From Phycisphaeraceae bacterium (GTDB lineage: Bacteria; Planctomycetota; Phycisphaerae; Phycisphaerales; Phycisphaeraceae): DNA of 64,000 nucleotides. The stretch is taken from assembly GCA_029260655.1 (NCBI GenBank), contig JAJDCU010000040.1, forward strand, positions 1-64,000, in the 5' to 3' direction. Shown here piece by piece: positions 17,150 through 26,658 of this stretch. How positions within the stretch are numbered: the stretch's first letter is position 1; the number at the start of each line of letters is the position of its first letter. Made by a program: the position numbers and the translations under genes. The notes under the pieces are model-generated. The model did not search any database. It was not told the origin of the DNA and saw nothing but the letters and a program-made list of their open reading frames with translations.

Positions 17150-18178
17150 ATGGATGAATCACAGAGGCTCGCAGAGGCAGAGATGATGGGGAGAAGGTGT
17201 CCACAGATTGCGCAGATGATGCAGATTAAGAAGACCTACAAATACATCCTCGGCCTGGTTCCATATCTGCGGATCGCTCCATACTCCCACACTTCTTCTT
17301 CTCTGCGCCTCTGCGCCTCTGTGGTTCCACCCCCATCCTCCCACCGCGATCGCGGCTCGGCGATGACCGAGATGGTCCTCGTGCTCCCGTTGATCCTGGT
17401 GGTGCTGTCGCTGCTGCTGTTCTTTGGGTTGGCGATGACACGTCTTCAGCGATCGAGCGTGACGGACCGGTACGAGGCCTGGCGTCAGACGCTTTATGCC
17501 CCCGGGCCCGGGGCCGAGTTTGAGAAACTACGCCCCGAGTTCGGCGACGCCGGCCTGCTGAACGAGGCGTTCTTCGCGGACAACGCGGACGGCCTCACGA
17601 TCGAGGACCGCTCCGGCCGGGTCACGGTCGATGCACCGACCGACACCGTCGCTGTGGCCGCCGAATTGATCAACGAAGGCTCCGACGCTCTGATCTACGA
17701 GCAGGCGCTGCGTTCCCCGGCGTGGTGGCGTATCGACCTGGCGACCGAGCACACCTCCAGTGTCCCGCTCTATCAACGCTTCGCCGGGCCCGTCCGCCAC
17801 CAGCACACAAGGATCGACGGGGACTGGGCGTTCGCCTCATGGATCGAGCAACTGCACCGCGGCGATCGAATTGTAATGGGCCGTATCCTCACAGATGAAG
17901 CCCACTTCATCGGCGATGACAACGACTCTGACGGCCGACGAGACCTGGACGACCTTAGGCCCCAGGCACTGGACGGCATCTACGAGGTCTACTACCGCGA
18001 GTCCGACGAGCCGTTCGAGTTGCTCCAGGCACAGGGCAACCCCTTGGCCGACGCGGTCCGCGGGATTTACCTGAACCTGCCGGGCTACGTCGGCCCGCAG
18101 CTATTGCCCGAACTGGCGATCCCCATCGTCCGCTACGTCCCAAACCCCAACCCCGACGCCGGCCAGCCGCTACAGTGA
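17150..18178 (+). CDS. TadE-like pseudopilin with an in-frame repeat element in its N-terminus
   Basis: 342 residues. The start at 17150 has AGGCGG upstream and follows the previous stop by 11 bases. The true TadE domain begins near residue 68 (RGSAMTEMVLVLPLILVVL), one membrane helix followed by an extracytoplasmic domain. Residues about 3-60 are translated from a long inverted repeat of the cacagagg/atctgcg family (17157-17328), which also occurs at 40770. Translation may alternatively begin at the in-frame ATG at 17363. It is convergent with the symporter gene, only eight bases away. Confidence 0.7.
   Translation: MDESQRLAEAEMMGRRCPQIAQMMQIKKTYKYILGLVPYLRIAPYSHTSSSLRLCASVVPPPSSHRDRGSAMTEMVLVLPLILVVLSLLLFFGLAMTRLQRSSVTDRYEAWRQTLYAPGPGAEFEKLRPEFGDAGLLNEAFFADNADGLTIEDRSGRVTVDAPTDTVAVAAELINEGSDALIYEQALRSPAWWRIDLATEHTSSVPLYQRFAGPVRHQHTRIDGDWAFASWIEQLHRGDRIVMGRILTDEAHFIGDDNDSDGRRDLDDLRPQALDGIYEVYYRESDEPFELLQAQGNPLADAVRGIYLNLPGYVGPQLLPELAIPIVRYVPNPNPDAGQPLQ
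17157..17328. repeat. Long-hairpin repeat of the CACAGAGG/ATCTGCG family, inside a CDS
   Basis: The left arm (aatcacagaggctcgcagag) pairs with the right arm ending in ctgcgcctctgtggttcc. An inner pair is formed by ccacagattgcgcagatgat and atatctgcgg. The same two-part design is seen at 40770-40917. Here it lies within the first 60 codons of a TadE-like gene without breaking its frame. Confidence 0.8.
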
Positions 18179-18186
18179 TGCGCGGG

Positions 18187-20628
18187 CTAGTTTGTTGAGT
18201 TGTTGTCGGTGGTGATGTCGGACCAGTCCATTTTGCCCAGGAGCCTGAAGATCAGAACGGTGGCGATGAGGCCGTAGGCCCCGAACGCGGCGCAGTAGCC
18301 GTAGTTCCCAAAGCAGGCATGCCCGAGGCTGAAGATCATGGCGAACAGGCCTGTGACGCCCAGTGCCCAGCCGGCCCATTCGACCCAACCGACGGTCTGG
18401 TGATTGGGGTGGCCAGCGGCGTCGGCGATCTTCTTCCAACCGCCGGGGGGCCGGATGCGATCATAGAACTTGACCAGGTGTTCCTGGGGCTCCGGCGGGG
18501 TCAGGAGCATGACGACAAACCAGAAGATGGTAGAGAGGAACAGGATGATGCTGTAATCCACGGCGTATTCGCCGATCAGATTCTGGGGCAGTCCCAGCAG
18601 GCCGAAGATATATTGGAAGGACTGTGTATATGCGATCAGATAGTTCAGCCCCAGGGAAGCGGCCATGGCGGCGATCTCGGCGTAGGCATTGATCCGCCAC
18701 CAATACCATCGCAGCAACACGACGACCCCGACACCCGCCATCCATTTGAAATATGTGAGCCAAGCGCCGCCGATAGAGTCCATATAGAACGCGCAGAAAC
18801 CAGCCAAGACCGCCAGGGCGAGCGTGGCGATCTGCGAGACCCTGATGTAAGACCGCTCGCTGCCGTTCTTACTGATGAAGCGTTTGTAGATGTCGTTGAC
18901 GATGTAGGACGCGCCGAAGTTGACATGGGTCGAGATGGTGGACATGTAAGCCGCCATCAGGGCCGCGACCAGTAGTCCTCGCATCCCGGCGGGGAGGTAC
19001 TTCATGAGCATGATGACGTAGGCGTGCTCTTGATCATAGTGTGCGCCGTATGCGGTGACATCGGGAACCAGGAACAGTGAAGCGATCCCCACGATGATCC
19101 AGGGCCAGGGCCGTAGTACATACATGGCGAAGTTGTACCAGAGCATGGCGAGCACGGAGTGCTTTTCGTTCTTGCAGGAAAACAGCCGCTGTGCGAGGAA
19201 CCCGCCGCCTTCGCCGCCGGCCCACCATTGGACGCCCAGGAACACGATCAGTGTCCAGACGGCCAATAACGCCCCGCCTCTCAGATCAAACGGTGGCAGA
19301 AAATGTGTTATTTTCAGGGACGGAGCGACCTTGTCGTGACGCCAAGCCGCCATTATTTCGCTCTTATCGATGACGCCCGCCGTGTCGAGGTCGGCTAACA
19401 ACGCCTGTTCGGTGATAGAGATATCTGGGAAACGCAGGTACTCAAGCGGCAACCCCTGGTCCGATTTGTCCTGGATCAACACGCTTGCCTCAAGCAGTTG
19501 GTCCACCACGTCATAATAAGTGAACGACTTACGTTCGACGGTGTAGGCGTATTTCCACAACAAGACCAGTTGTTTGGTGGTCTTGTCATCCAAAGCGAGA
19601 CCTTCAAGCTGGTCGTTGATCTGTTGTTGGTTTAGGCCGTTCGCCGACCATTGTAGGTCTGCGTTGTTGTTTTCCGTTTCGCCGAGGGCAAGTGTTTGAA
19701 ACAGACCCGTTTGGGCCACCTGATCGAGCACATCGGGGTCATGATCAAGAGCCTCAAGCAGTTTGTCTCTGCTTAAGGCCTGCCGATCGGCGGGGGCTTT
19801 GTTGTGAACGATGCCGCTATTGACCGCCTCGGTGGCTTTATCGACCATGTTGCGCGGACCATCAACGACCGCGAATACGATGAACATTAAGATGATCGTC
19901 CCGGTCATCGCCAAGGTGAACTGGAAGACGTCGGTGGCCATCACGCCCCACAGGCCCGACATCGTGCTGTAGATGGCGGCGACGCCGAAGCAGACGATGA
20001 TGCCGGTCGCTTTGGCGGAGATGATCGCCGCCCCGAGTATAGGCCAATGCGCGATGTTCGACGGGTCGATCTGAGAGGCTACCTCGACACCCTTGGCGAC
20101 AACCTCCGGGAGCCATTGGCCCTTGACAAAGACGAGCGTGGGGATGTCCAGGGTCACATCGAGGATCTTGACCATCGCCAGCGTAACCCAACCCATGACC
20201 AGGGTGTTGGCGATAATGGACCGGTACAGCGCGTGGAACATCCGCAGCCCCGCGGCGGGGGCCCCCGAGTAACGCAGTTCGACGAACTCCACATCTGTCA
20301 GCAACTTGGCGCGCCGCCACAGGCGCGCGAAGAAGAAGGTGCAGAGCATCATCCCGCTGATGCCGCCCCACCAGAACCAATGGCGCTCCAGCCCCAGCGT
20401 CCGGGACCAGCCGGCGAAGACCAGCGGGGTGTCGGCGGCGAAGCTGGTGGCGACGATCGACGTGCCGGCGACCCACCAGGTCATTTTTCGTCCTGCGACG
20501 AAGTAGTCGGCGAGACTGGCCTTGGCGCGGCGGGAGAAATACAGCCCGACCCCCAAGGTAGCCGCGAAGAACGAGGCGATGATGATCCAGTCCCAGAACC
20601 CTAACCCAGGAAGCGTTTGCGTCGGCAT
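18187..20628 (-). CDS. Sodium/solute symporter (SSS family) with a large soluble insert
   Basis: 813 residues from the ATG at 20628. SSS transporters couple Na+ entry to uptake of sugars, organic acids or similar solutes across the inner membrane. The SSS core is clear: GRKMTWWVAGTSIVATSFAA near the N-terminus and about 12-14 hydrophobic helices. A hydrophilic stretch of about 190 residues (roughly 255-445, rich in Leu, Asp and Gln) splits the helices, which makes it longer than the usual 500-600 residues. The ROK regulator gene lies just upstream on the same strand, so a sugar or sugar derivative is the likely substrate. Confidence 0.88.
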   Translation of the reverse strand: MPTQTLPGLGFWDWIIIASFFAATLGVGLYFSRRAKASLADYFVAGRKMTWWVAGTSIVATSFAADTPLVFAGWSRTLGLERHWFWWGGISGMMLCTFFFARLWRRAKLLTDVEFVELRYSGAPAAGLRMFHALYRSIIANTLVMGWVTLAMVKILDVTLDIPTLVFVKGQWLPEVVAKGVEVASQIDPSNIAHWPILGAAIISAKATGIIVCFGVAAIYSTMSGLWGVMATDVFQFTLAMTGTIILMFIVFAVVDGPRNMVDKATEAVNSGIVHNKAPADRQALSRDKLLEALDHDPDVLDQVAQTGLFQTLALGETENNNADLQWSANGLNQQQINDQLEGLALDDKTTKQLVLLWKYAYTVERKSFTYYDVVDQLLEASVLIQDKSDQGLPLEYLRFPDISITEQALLADLDTAGVIDKSEIMAAWRHDKVAPSLKITHFLPPFDLRGGALLAVWTLIVFLGVQWWAGGEGGGFLAQRLFSCKNEKHSVLAMLWYNFAMYVLRPWPWIIVGIASLFLVPDVTAYGAHYDQEHAYVIMLMKYLPAGMRGLLVAALMAAYMSTISTHVNFGASYIVNDIYKRFISKNGSERSYIRVSQIATLALAVLAGFCAFYMDSIGGAWLTYFKWMAGVGVVVLLRWYWWRINAYAEIAAMAASLGLNYLIAYTQSFQYIFGLLGLPQNLIGEYAVDYSIILFLSTIFWFVVMLLTPPEPQEHLVKFYDRIRPPGGWKKIADAAGHPNHQTVGWVEWAGWALGVTGLFAMIFSLGHACFGNYGYCAAFGAYGLIATVLIFRLLGKMDWSDITTDNNSTN

Positions 20629-20857
20629 ACTGTCTTTCAACAAGTGTCGTTGGAATTACGGGTATGGATCGAAGACCCCCAAACGATTGCCCGTCAGCGG
20701 CAGCAACTGCGGTGGGGCTGGTGCCGGTCTGACAGCCGGGTGTATCGACACATCAACGATCCGTGTCGGAACGCTCTGAGGGTATTAAACGTACAAGGAA
20801 AGGGCACGCGATCACGTTACACATAGCAAGGTTGCCCCCCGGAATGGAAGCAACCTT

Positions 20858-22066
20858 TTACTGCAACTCGCGCACCACCTGCCTCGACCGGCCATTGCCA
20901 TTGGTCGGCTTTTCAGCGGTTGTGGGTATCTGCCCGACCGGCAGCGGTTCGCCTTCGACGATCTGCACCGCCTCGATCGCAGCGATCGCGGCCCCCATCG
21001 AGTTGCCGTGGTCTACGAACGTGGACGCACGGACCTCGACGAAGCGGTTGGGCAGTGGCACGATCGTGCGGTTGATGACCGATTCGATGGTCTTCACGGC
21101 CTGCTTGTTCGCAATCGAAACATTTCCGCCGAGGATCACGGCCTCGGGGTCGATGAGGTTGACCACGCTGGCCATGGTCGTCGCCAGGTCCGAGGTGATC
21201 TCGGTCAGCTCGGGGGTGATCTGTCCGTCCAGATCGGCCAGGACGGCTAATTGTTCGAGTGTGACGTTATCCGAATCGCTAGGGCTCGGTTCGAGCAAGG
21301 CGTCGACCTCGCCGGCGCCGAAGTGGGTGCCGCGGTACAGCTTGTGGTCGAGGAAGTAGGTCGACCCCAGGCCGTAGATCTGGATGACCTCGCCGCGCTG
21401 CTGTGAGCTGACGAAGAAGTAGATGAAGGTGCCCAGGCCCCGGGCGCTGCCGCGCCTGGCCTCGGCGAGTGCGGCGAAGTTGGCGTCGTTGTCGACCATC
21501 ACCGGCGCGTTGACCGCCTCGCTGACCAGCCGGCCCATGGGGAAGTTTTCGGCATTGAGCCATGTCGACTTCAGCAGTGTGCCCTGCTTGTAGTCCACGA
21601 CGCCGGGCGTGGCGATCCCGACACCCAGCAGGTTCTGCATCGTTTCGTCGTTGCCGTCGGCCCACTTGCGGATCTGGTCCGCCAACAGACCGGGTAATTC
21701 GTCGGCGTTGTGCCCGGTGACCAGGCGCTCCTGCCCGACGACCTTGCCGGCGGCATCGAGGAAGGACAAGGACATCGAGTCCCGGTCGATACCGACCCCG
21801 ACCACCCATCCCAGGTCCGGGTTGATCTCCAGCAGCACCTGTTTCTTGCCGACCGTGTTGGATTTGCGCTTCCCGATCGTCCGGACGACCTGATTGTCCA
21901 GAAGCTCGCGGACGATGTAGGTCAGCGTGGAACTCCGCAGCCCGGTGATCTGAGCGAGCTGCTGACGAGACAAGGCGCCGTGGTGGCGAAGCAACTGCAC
22001 CGCCAGCCGCCGGTTGTGCACCGCCGAGCTGGTCTGGTTTGCTTTTTGGATGATATCTTTCATCAT
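20858..22066 (-). CDS. ROK-family transcriptional regulator
   Basis: About 402 residues from the ATG at 22066 (two ATGs in a row; upstream starts are possible). The N-terminal winged helix-turn-helix (LLRHHGALSRQQLAQITGLR) binds DNA. The ROK sugar-sensing domain shows GVGIATPGVVD, MVDNDANFAALAE and EAVILGGNVS. The zinc-binding CxCGxxGC motif usual in the family is absent: the corresponding region reads GTHFGAGEVDALLEP with no Cys. It is 230 bases upstream of, and co-directional with, the symporter gene it probably controls. Confidence 0.88.
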   Translation of the reverse strand: MMKDIIQKANQTSSAVHNRRLAVQLLRHHGALSRQQLAQITGLRSSTLTYIVRELLDNQVVRTIGKRKSNTVGKKQVLLEINPDLGWVVGVGIDRDSMSLSFLDAAGKVVGQERLVTGHNADELPGLLADQIRKWADGNDETMQNLLGVGIATPGVVDYKQGTLLKSTWLNAENFPMGRLVSEAVNAPVMVDNDANFAALAEARRGSARGLGTFIYFFVSSQQRGEVIQIYGLGSTYFLDHKLYRGTHFGAGEVDALLEPSPSDSDNVTLEQLAVLADLDGQITPELTEITSDLATTMASVVNLIDPEAVILGGNVSIANKQAVKTIESVINRTIVPLPNRFVEVRASTFVDHGNSMGAAIAAIEAVQIVEGEPLPVGQIPTTAEKPTNGNGRSRQVVRELQ

Positions 22067-22344
22067 CGTCTCACTTGCCGGCGCCATGTGTCCAAACCGC
22101 AGACGGGCACGTGCCGCATACGGGCCTGGCAAAGAACCGGCATTGCGTGTGACCCGTTATATCAAATCTCCTGTTCCCGTGGTGTTACGGGAGATCGAAG
22201 GGGACACGGGCCTTCAACGATTCACCAAGCCAAGCAACCTCATATCAGAGCGTTTCGCAGCCCTGTCTTATGGCCGCGTGAGCGCTCTGGGTCAGAAGGC
22301 TCACTCTACGGACCATACAGCATTTCCCAACTCATCCGCCCTGT

Positions 22345-23178
22345 CTACGGGTGCGTGATACGGACGTGGCGCTTCAGGACCGCGTCCATGGTGCGCTTCT
22401 CGACGTGCCCATCGAAGAAGCTGAACGTGCCCGAGTTGTTCCCGGCGTGCCGCCAGCGGATGTTCGCCAGGCCCTCGGCATTAAACCCGCTGTCTTCGAA
22501 GTCCTTGTTGGCGCCCGGATCGATCGGATCATTGATGTCGGTGTCGTTGGGGTGGTACCAGAAGCCCGGGAGGGTTTCTCTGTATCGGCCCTGGAACACC
22601 CTGCCATTGTCCAGGTTGATGGCGGTGGCATAGACGTTGAAGAATGTCTTTACCGTGGGATCATCGGGATCGATAAAGACCCGGTCTTTCGCCTGTGTCC
22701 CATCGAACAGGTAAATCACCTCGCTTTGGCGTTTGATCATGTCGATTGTGTAGAACGGCGGGTTCCCCGCGCCCGCGGCGGCACGTGCCGCCGACTCGGT
22801 CGGGTTATAGCCGAGGGCCGGGTGCACCGAGTAGTGCAGGATCCCTTCATCGATGCTGACCGACGGGCACTGGAACATCTCGCCGTGATCGGTCGCATCG
22901 ACACCGGACTGGATGGTGTAGTCGTTGATCAACAAAGACCAGTAGAGCTCGGGGTTGTTGGGCCCGCCGGCGGCCCGATAGCCCAGCGGCAGGACCCCCT
23001 TGTGATCCGCGGTGTAACCAAAGACCCCGACCATCTGTTGGCGTAGGTTCGATGCACACTTGATGTCCTGAGCCACCCGGCGAGCGGCGCCAAGAGCCGG
23101 CAGGAGGATACCCACCAACAGGGCGATGATGGAGATCACAACCAACAACTCGATGAGCGTAAACGCTTTTCTGTGCAT
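22345..23178 (-). CDS. Prepilin-type protein, DUF1559/H-X9-DG family
   Basis: 277 residues. A class III/type II pseudopilin leader ([20 protein letters not shown]) carries the cleavage and methylation site before Phe. The C-terminus has the family's RWRHAG...FSFFDGHVE segment. Such proteins are numerous in planctomycetes and are thought to be pseudopilins or surface proteins of a type II-secretion-like system. Their exact function is unknown. It lies alone on the minus strand upstream of the ROK gene. Confidence 0.88.
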   Translation of the reverse strand: MHRKAFTLIELLVVISIIALLVGILLPALGAARRVAQDIKCASNLRQQMVGVFGYTADHKGVLPLGYRAAGGPNNPELYWSLLINDYTIQSGVDATDHGEMFQCPSVSIDEGILHYSVHPALGYNPTESAARAAAGAGNPPFYTIDMIKRQSEVIYLFDGTQAKDRVFIDPDDPTVKTFFNVYATAINLDNGRVFQGRYRETLPGFWYHPNDTDINDPIDPGANKDFEDSGFNAEGLANIRWRHAGNNSGTFSFFDGHVEKRTMDAVLKRHVRITHP

Positions 23179-23326
23179 CGCTTAAGTCCTTTGGAGGTAT
23201 TCAGGATTCGTCCTGTCGCGATCGATTATATCGGGGGTACCTCACCATGTCAATAAATATTCATTGCGTGGACTAATTTTTATTGATCTCACCGGCTCCG
23301 GATGAAAATCGTGATTTTTCGCTCTT

Positions 23327-23348
23327 AAAGGGCCTTTTTTGGCCTTTT
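23327..23348 (-). terminator. Possible terminator after the phosphodiesterase gene
   Basis: An eight-pair stem (aaagggcc / ggcctttt, one G-T pair) with a six-base loop lies about 80 bases past the stop of the minus-strand gene. The T-run after it is short, so this is a weak call. Confidence 0.3.
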
Positions 23349-23429
23349 CCTACCTGTTTTAGCAGCCAGCTTGGCACTCTCGCTGACCGGATTGTGATTT
23401 ATCTTCACCGGTAGCCTTCCCAGCCGGTT

Positions 23430-25418
23430 TCACACGCCGACCCTGGAGGTGATAAACGCCTCGTGACGGGCCGCACGCTCGACATCCCGGTTGTCCCGGC
23501 GATAGAGCTTGGCCAGCCAGTAGTGGGCGAGCTGGTGATGCGGCTCCATCCCCAGGCTGGTCTCAAACGCCTGGATCGCTTGCTCGTCCATCCCCATCCC
23601 CGCCAGGGCGACGCCCAGGGTCCGATGGGCCGGTGGGTACTGGTGGAACAAGCCCACGGCCTGCAAGGCATACTCCACCGCCTGGGCAAACTCGCCCCGG
23701 GCGATCTGGACCTCGGCCAGGCCGTTGTATGCCGTGGGGTTTTGCTTTTCTTCCTCCAGGGTTTGCCGCAGGGCCTCCTCGGCTTTGTCCCATTGCTTGA
23801 GGACGCAATAGACCGAACCTAGCCGTTGGTGAATACTCGCCGACTGCGGGTGGGTTTCCCTTATCTTCTCGAAGATGGCCAGCCCTTCTTCCGTCTTGCC
23901 CTGCGACATCTTGGCGTCGCCCAACATCATCTGGAAGACCGGGGCTTGGAGTTCTTCCTCCGTGAACGTCTCACCCAGGACCCGTTCAAACGCTATGAAG
24001 TTGCCCTGGTGCAGGTGGCTCTTGGCAAGCTGCAATTGAAAATAGTTCTCGCTCTCGCCCATATCGACCAGCTCTTGCCAGATCGGCAGCGCCATGTGGG
24101 CGCGCTTGCTGTCTTCCAAGGCTCTGGCGAGGTTGTGCTTGAGGTCCCGGGTGGCGATCTTCACCGCTTTTTCCGCGTCGTCGCCGGGGTCTTCGATGTA
24201 GCCCAGCTCAACGAGCTGTTTGATCGCCTCCGCGGCGGCGACGGGGTCTTCCCGCATGTCTTCGGTGTGCATGCCGCTTTCGCCCTCGACCGAATCCCAG
24301 CTGAGGATCCGCTCGGCTTTCACCGGCTTGTCGAGGATTTCCAGCCAGGGCCGGCCGTCCATATCCGCCCCCACGGGCAGCCCAAGAAGGGTCAGGATCG
24401 TCGGGGTGATATCCAGAAGCGTCGCCCCATAGAGCTTGTCGTTCTGCTTGATCCCAGGCCCGCTGACGACAGCCATCCCAAACGGGCTGTGCCAGCCCTC
24501 GGGGTCATCCATCCCCTTGGTGCTGGGCCGCGAGGCGTCGTTGTGGAAGCCGTGGTCTGAGACGATGATGACGGTCGTGTCTTCGCCGGCCACTTCGAGG
24601 GTCGATTGAAGCATCAGATCCTGGAACCGGTAGACCCCGTTCATCACATCCTTGTAGATCAGCGCATCTTCATCGCTGATACCCTCCATCTGTGGGGGGT
24701 GGTACGGCATGAACGCGTGGCCGAAGTGATCGATCGCGTCGAAGTAGATGGCGGTGAAGTCCCAGGGCTCCCCGTGCATCATCAGGTGATGCGCCGCGGC
24801 CTGGACGGTCGACATCCGCGAGATGAGCATCGCCAGTTGGACTAGCCGGCGGTCCTTGCTCTGATCGATCTTCGCCGCCTCGGGGACGAACGGGGTGAGC
24901 GCGTCGCTGTCGATCAGAGTCGGGTCGACGATCAGCTCCATGAGCTTGTCAGCCAGCTCGGGGGGGTGGCACAGGCCGGGCTTGATCTGGCGTTTGCTCT
25001 GCTTGAGTTTGCACATGCTCTGGTAGCGGTCGCTGACGACCGCCCCGTTGATCGGTTCGGCGGGGTCTGAAGCGAACCAGCCCACCACGTTGGACTTCAT
25101 GTCGTTTTGGCTGAGGATGTTCCACAGGGCCTTACACTTTCGGCTGGTGCTGGTGACCGGGCGGACGCCGGTGCCGTCGGGGTTGGGCTCCATGAACCCG
25201 CAGATCCCGTGCTTGTCAGCGCGTTTGCCGCTGGCGATCGAGTTCCAGAGCATCGGCGAGAGGATCGGGCGGATGGTCGCCAGGTTTCCGCTGACCCCGT
25301 TGTCCATCAGCTTCTTGAGGTTGGGCATCCAGCCCTTTTCCAGAAGCGGGTTGATCATCTTCCAGTCCGCAGCATCCCAGCCGATCAACAGGACTTTTTT
25401 GGCTAGCCGCTCGCTCAT
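23430..25418 (-). CDS. Alkaline-phosphatase-superfamily phosphodiesterase with TPR tail
   Basis: 662 residues. The type I phosphodiesterase/nucleotide pyrophosphatase fold is indicated by VLLIGWDAADWKMINPLL at the start (first metal Asp). The nucleophile region is RPILSPMLWNSIASGKRADK, with Ser where Thr is common, and the metal site is IIVSDHGFHND. From about residue 430 the protein becomes a tetratricopeptide array (for example LGVALAGMGMDEQAIQAFE). No signal peptide is seen, so it is probably cytoplasmic. Substrates of these proteins are not established. It is followed on the same strand by the prepilin gene after 250 bases. Confidence 0.85.
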   Translation of the reverse strand: MSERLAKKVLLIGWDAADWKMINPLLEKGWMPNLKKLMDNGVSGNLATIRPILSPMLWNSIASGKRADKHGICGFMEPNPDGTGVRPVTSTSRKCKALWNILSQNDMKSNVVGWFASDPAEPINGAVVSDRYQSMCKLKQSKRQIKPGLCHPPELADKLMELIVDPTLIDSDALTPFVPEAAKIDQSKDRRLVQLAMLISRMSTVQAAAHHLMMHGEPWDFTAIYFDAIDHFGHAFMPYHPPQMEGISDEDALIYKDVMNGVYRFQDLMLQSTLEVAGEDTTVIIVSDHGFHNDASRPSTKGMDDPEGWHSPFGMAVVSGPGIKQNDKLYGATLLDITPTILTLLGLPVGADMDGRPWLEILDKPVKAERILSWDSVEGESGMHTEDMREDPVAAAEAIKQLVELGYIEDPGDDAEKAVKIATRDLKHNLARALEDSKRAHMALPIWQELVDMGESENYFQLQLAKSHLHQGNFIAFERVLGETFTEEELQAPVFQMMLGDAKMSQGKTEEGLAIFEKIRETHPQSASIHQRLGSVYCVLKQWDKAEEALRQTLEEEKQNPTAYNGLAEVQIARGEFAQAVEYALQAVGLFHQYPPAHRTLGVALAGMGMDEQAIQAFETSLGMEPHHQLAHYWLAKLYRRDNRDVERAARHEAFITSRVGV

Positions 25419-25450
25419 GTCCAGAAGGTCCTATAACCAGGGTCGGGGGT

Positions 25451-25486
25451 AAAAAGACTGAGCGGGAACTTTCGCTCCCGCTCAGT
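25451..25486 (-). terminator. Rho-independent terminator of the first PEP-CTERM gene
   Basis: A perfect 11-pair stem (actgagcggga / tcccgctcagt) is followed on the minus strand by TCTTTTT. It begins about 30 bases after the stop codon at 25515. Confidence 0.9.
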
Positions 25487-25514
25487 AAGGTTAATAAGTT
25501 TTCCAACAGACTGC

Positions 25515-26291
25515 TTACGCCTGACGACGGCGACGCAGGCCCAGGGCGCCGGCACCGGCGGCCAGCAGACCCAGCGAGGCCGGTTCGGGGATGACCAGGG
25601 TGGCGCCTGGGGTCGTTTCCCAGATCATGTCACCGAAGGTCATGTTCACAGGATTCGTCGAGACGTCGCCGACGAAACGGTTGCCGTCAGCGTCGAGGTC
25701 CAACGGCCCGGTACCCGAGTCCTGCTTGACTTGGATCGCACCGAAGTGGGTGTTCGGACCGATCTGGAACTGGACGCCCATCCACTCACCGTCGTCGGTG
25801 TGCGGCAGCTCGTAGGTGTAGCCGTAGCCCGGGGGGTTCGCGAAGCCGCCGTTGATCTTGACGTAGACGGAGACGAACGCCAGGTTGATCCCGCCGCCGG
25901 CCTGCATGTTCAGGGCATCAACGGTCGAGCCGTTGGTGAAGCCGGTGACGTAGTAGTCCAGACCGTCGAGGCTGGCGGGGCCGCAGCACTGGGGGTCGGG
26001 GTCGGTGGCGAGGAACTTGGACAGGACCGCGTTGCCCGGGAAGCCGGTCAGCCCGATGCCGTTGAGTCCGTTGAGTAGGCGAACGTCGTTATTGCCATCA
26101 CCATCGATGTCGAAATCGGTGGTGAAGTCCGAGCCGGGCACGCCGGAGTGTGAGATGTTCACACCGTCGAGGGCCTTGTTGACTTGGACAACCGCGTCCG
26201 CGGACTGGCCAAAGGCGAAGGCGCCCAGACCGGCTGCGGCCGAGTAGGCCATTAAACGCTTAGTCGATACACGATCAATCAAATCCGACAT
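25515..26291 (-). CDS. PEP-CTERM sorting-domain protein
   Basis: 258 residues from the ATG at 26291, chosen for GGAAGGAGAG upstream. The N-terminal segment (KRLMAYSAAAGLGAFAFGQS) is a signal peptide shared almost exactly with the protein at 26659-27777. The C-terminus is a PEP-CTERM signal: VIPEPASLGLLAAGAGALGL then RRRRQA, which an exosortase system would process during surface sorting. The middle holds a DFDIDGDGNNDVRL calcium-loop-like motif and no known enzyme domain. It is probably an exported surface or matrix protein. Confidence 0.88.
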   Translation of the reverse strand: MSDLIDRVSTKRLMAYSAAAGLGAFAFGQSADAVVQVNKALDGVNISHSGVPGSDFTTDFDIDGDGNNDVRLLNGLNGIGLTGFPGNAVLSKFLATDPDPQCCGPASLDGLDYYVTGFTNGSTVDALNMQAGGGINLAFVSVYVKINGGFANPPGYGYTYELPHTDDGEWMGVQFQIGPNTHFGAIQVKQDSGTGPLDLDADGNRFVGDVSTNPVNMTFGDMIWETTPGATLVIPEPASLGLLAAGAGALGLRRRRQA

Positions 26292-26658
26292 AATCTTTCT
26301 CTCCTTCCAAATGGTTTTACCATCGCCAACGAGACGACAGCGGAACGAAACAACCCGTATACAACCTAACACCGTTACTGTGTATGAGTCAAGTATTTTT
26401 TCTTTGATTGAACTATTTCATTCACGATTTGATCCAACCAGTCCATTTATCGCAGTTATAGCTAATCCTAGAGGAGGTAAACCGGTCAGGCTTGAGACAG
26501 GGTTCTCTCCCTCTGCATTTCCATCCGGCCCGGCGAACCGAGCCCTTACATCCGAATGAGCCGGTTTTCGGCTCGCAAATACTGGGCGGGGGGTGTTTCG
26601 CCCCCGCCCGGTGATCTCACACGTTGCTAGGAGGTAGCACGTGTCAATTACCTGGCAA
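26292..26658. other. Intergenic region between the two PEP-CTERM genes, with two hairpins
   Basis: No gene is supported here. On the minus strand, past the second PEP-CTERM stop, stand a stem at 26583-26610 (tgggcggggg / cccccgcccg) and a smaller one at 26558-26575 (gagccg / cggctc) followed by ATTT. They may act together as a terminator. The AT-rich stretch near 26360-26440 includes TTGACT on the minus strand but no convincing -10 box. Confidence 0.5.

Noticed and set aside
26360-26395. Promoter for the first PEP-CTERM gene (TTGACT on the minus strand)
   Set aside because: No acceptable -10 hexamer at 16-18 bases, so it is only mentioned, not listed.
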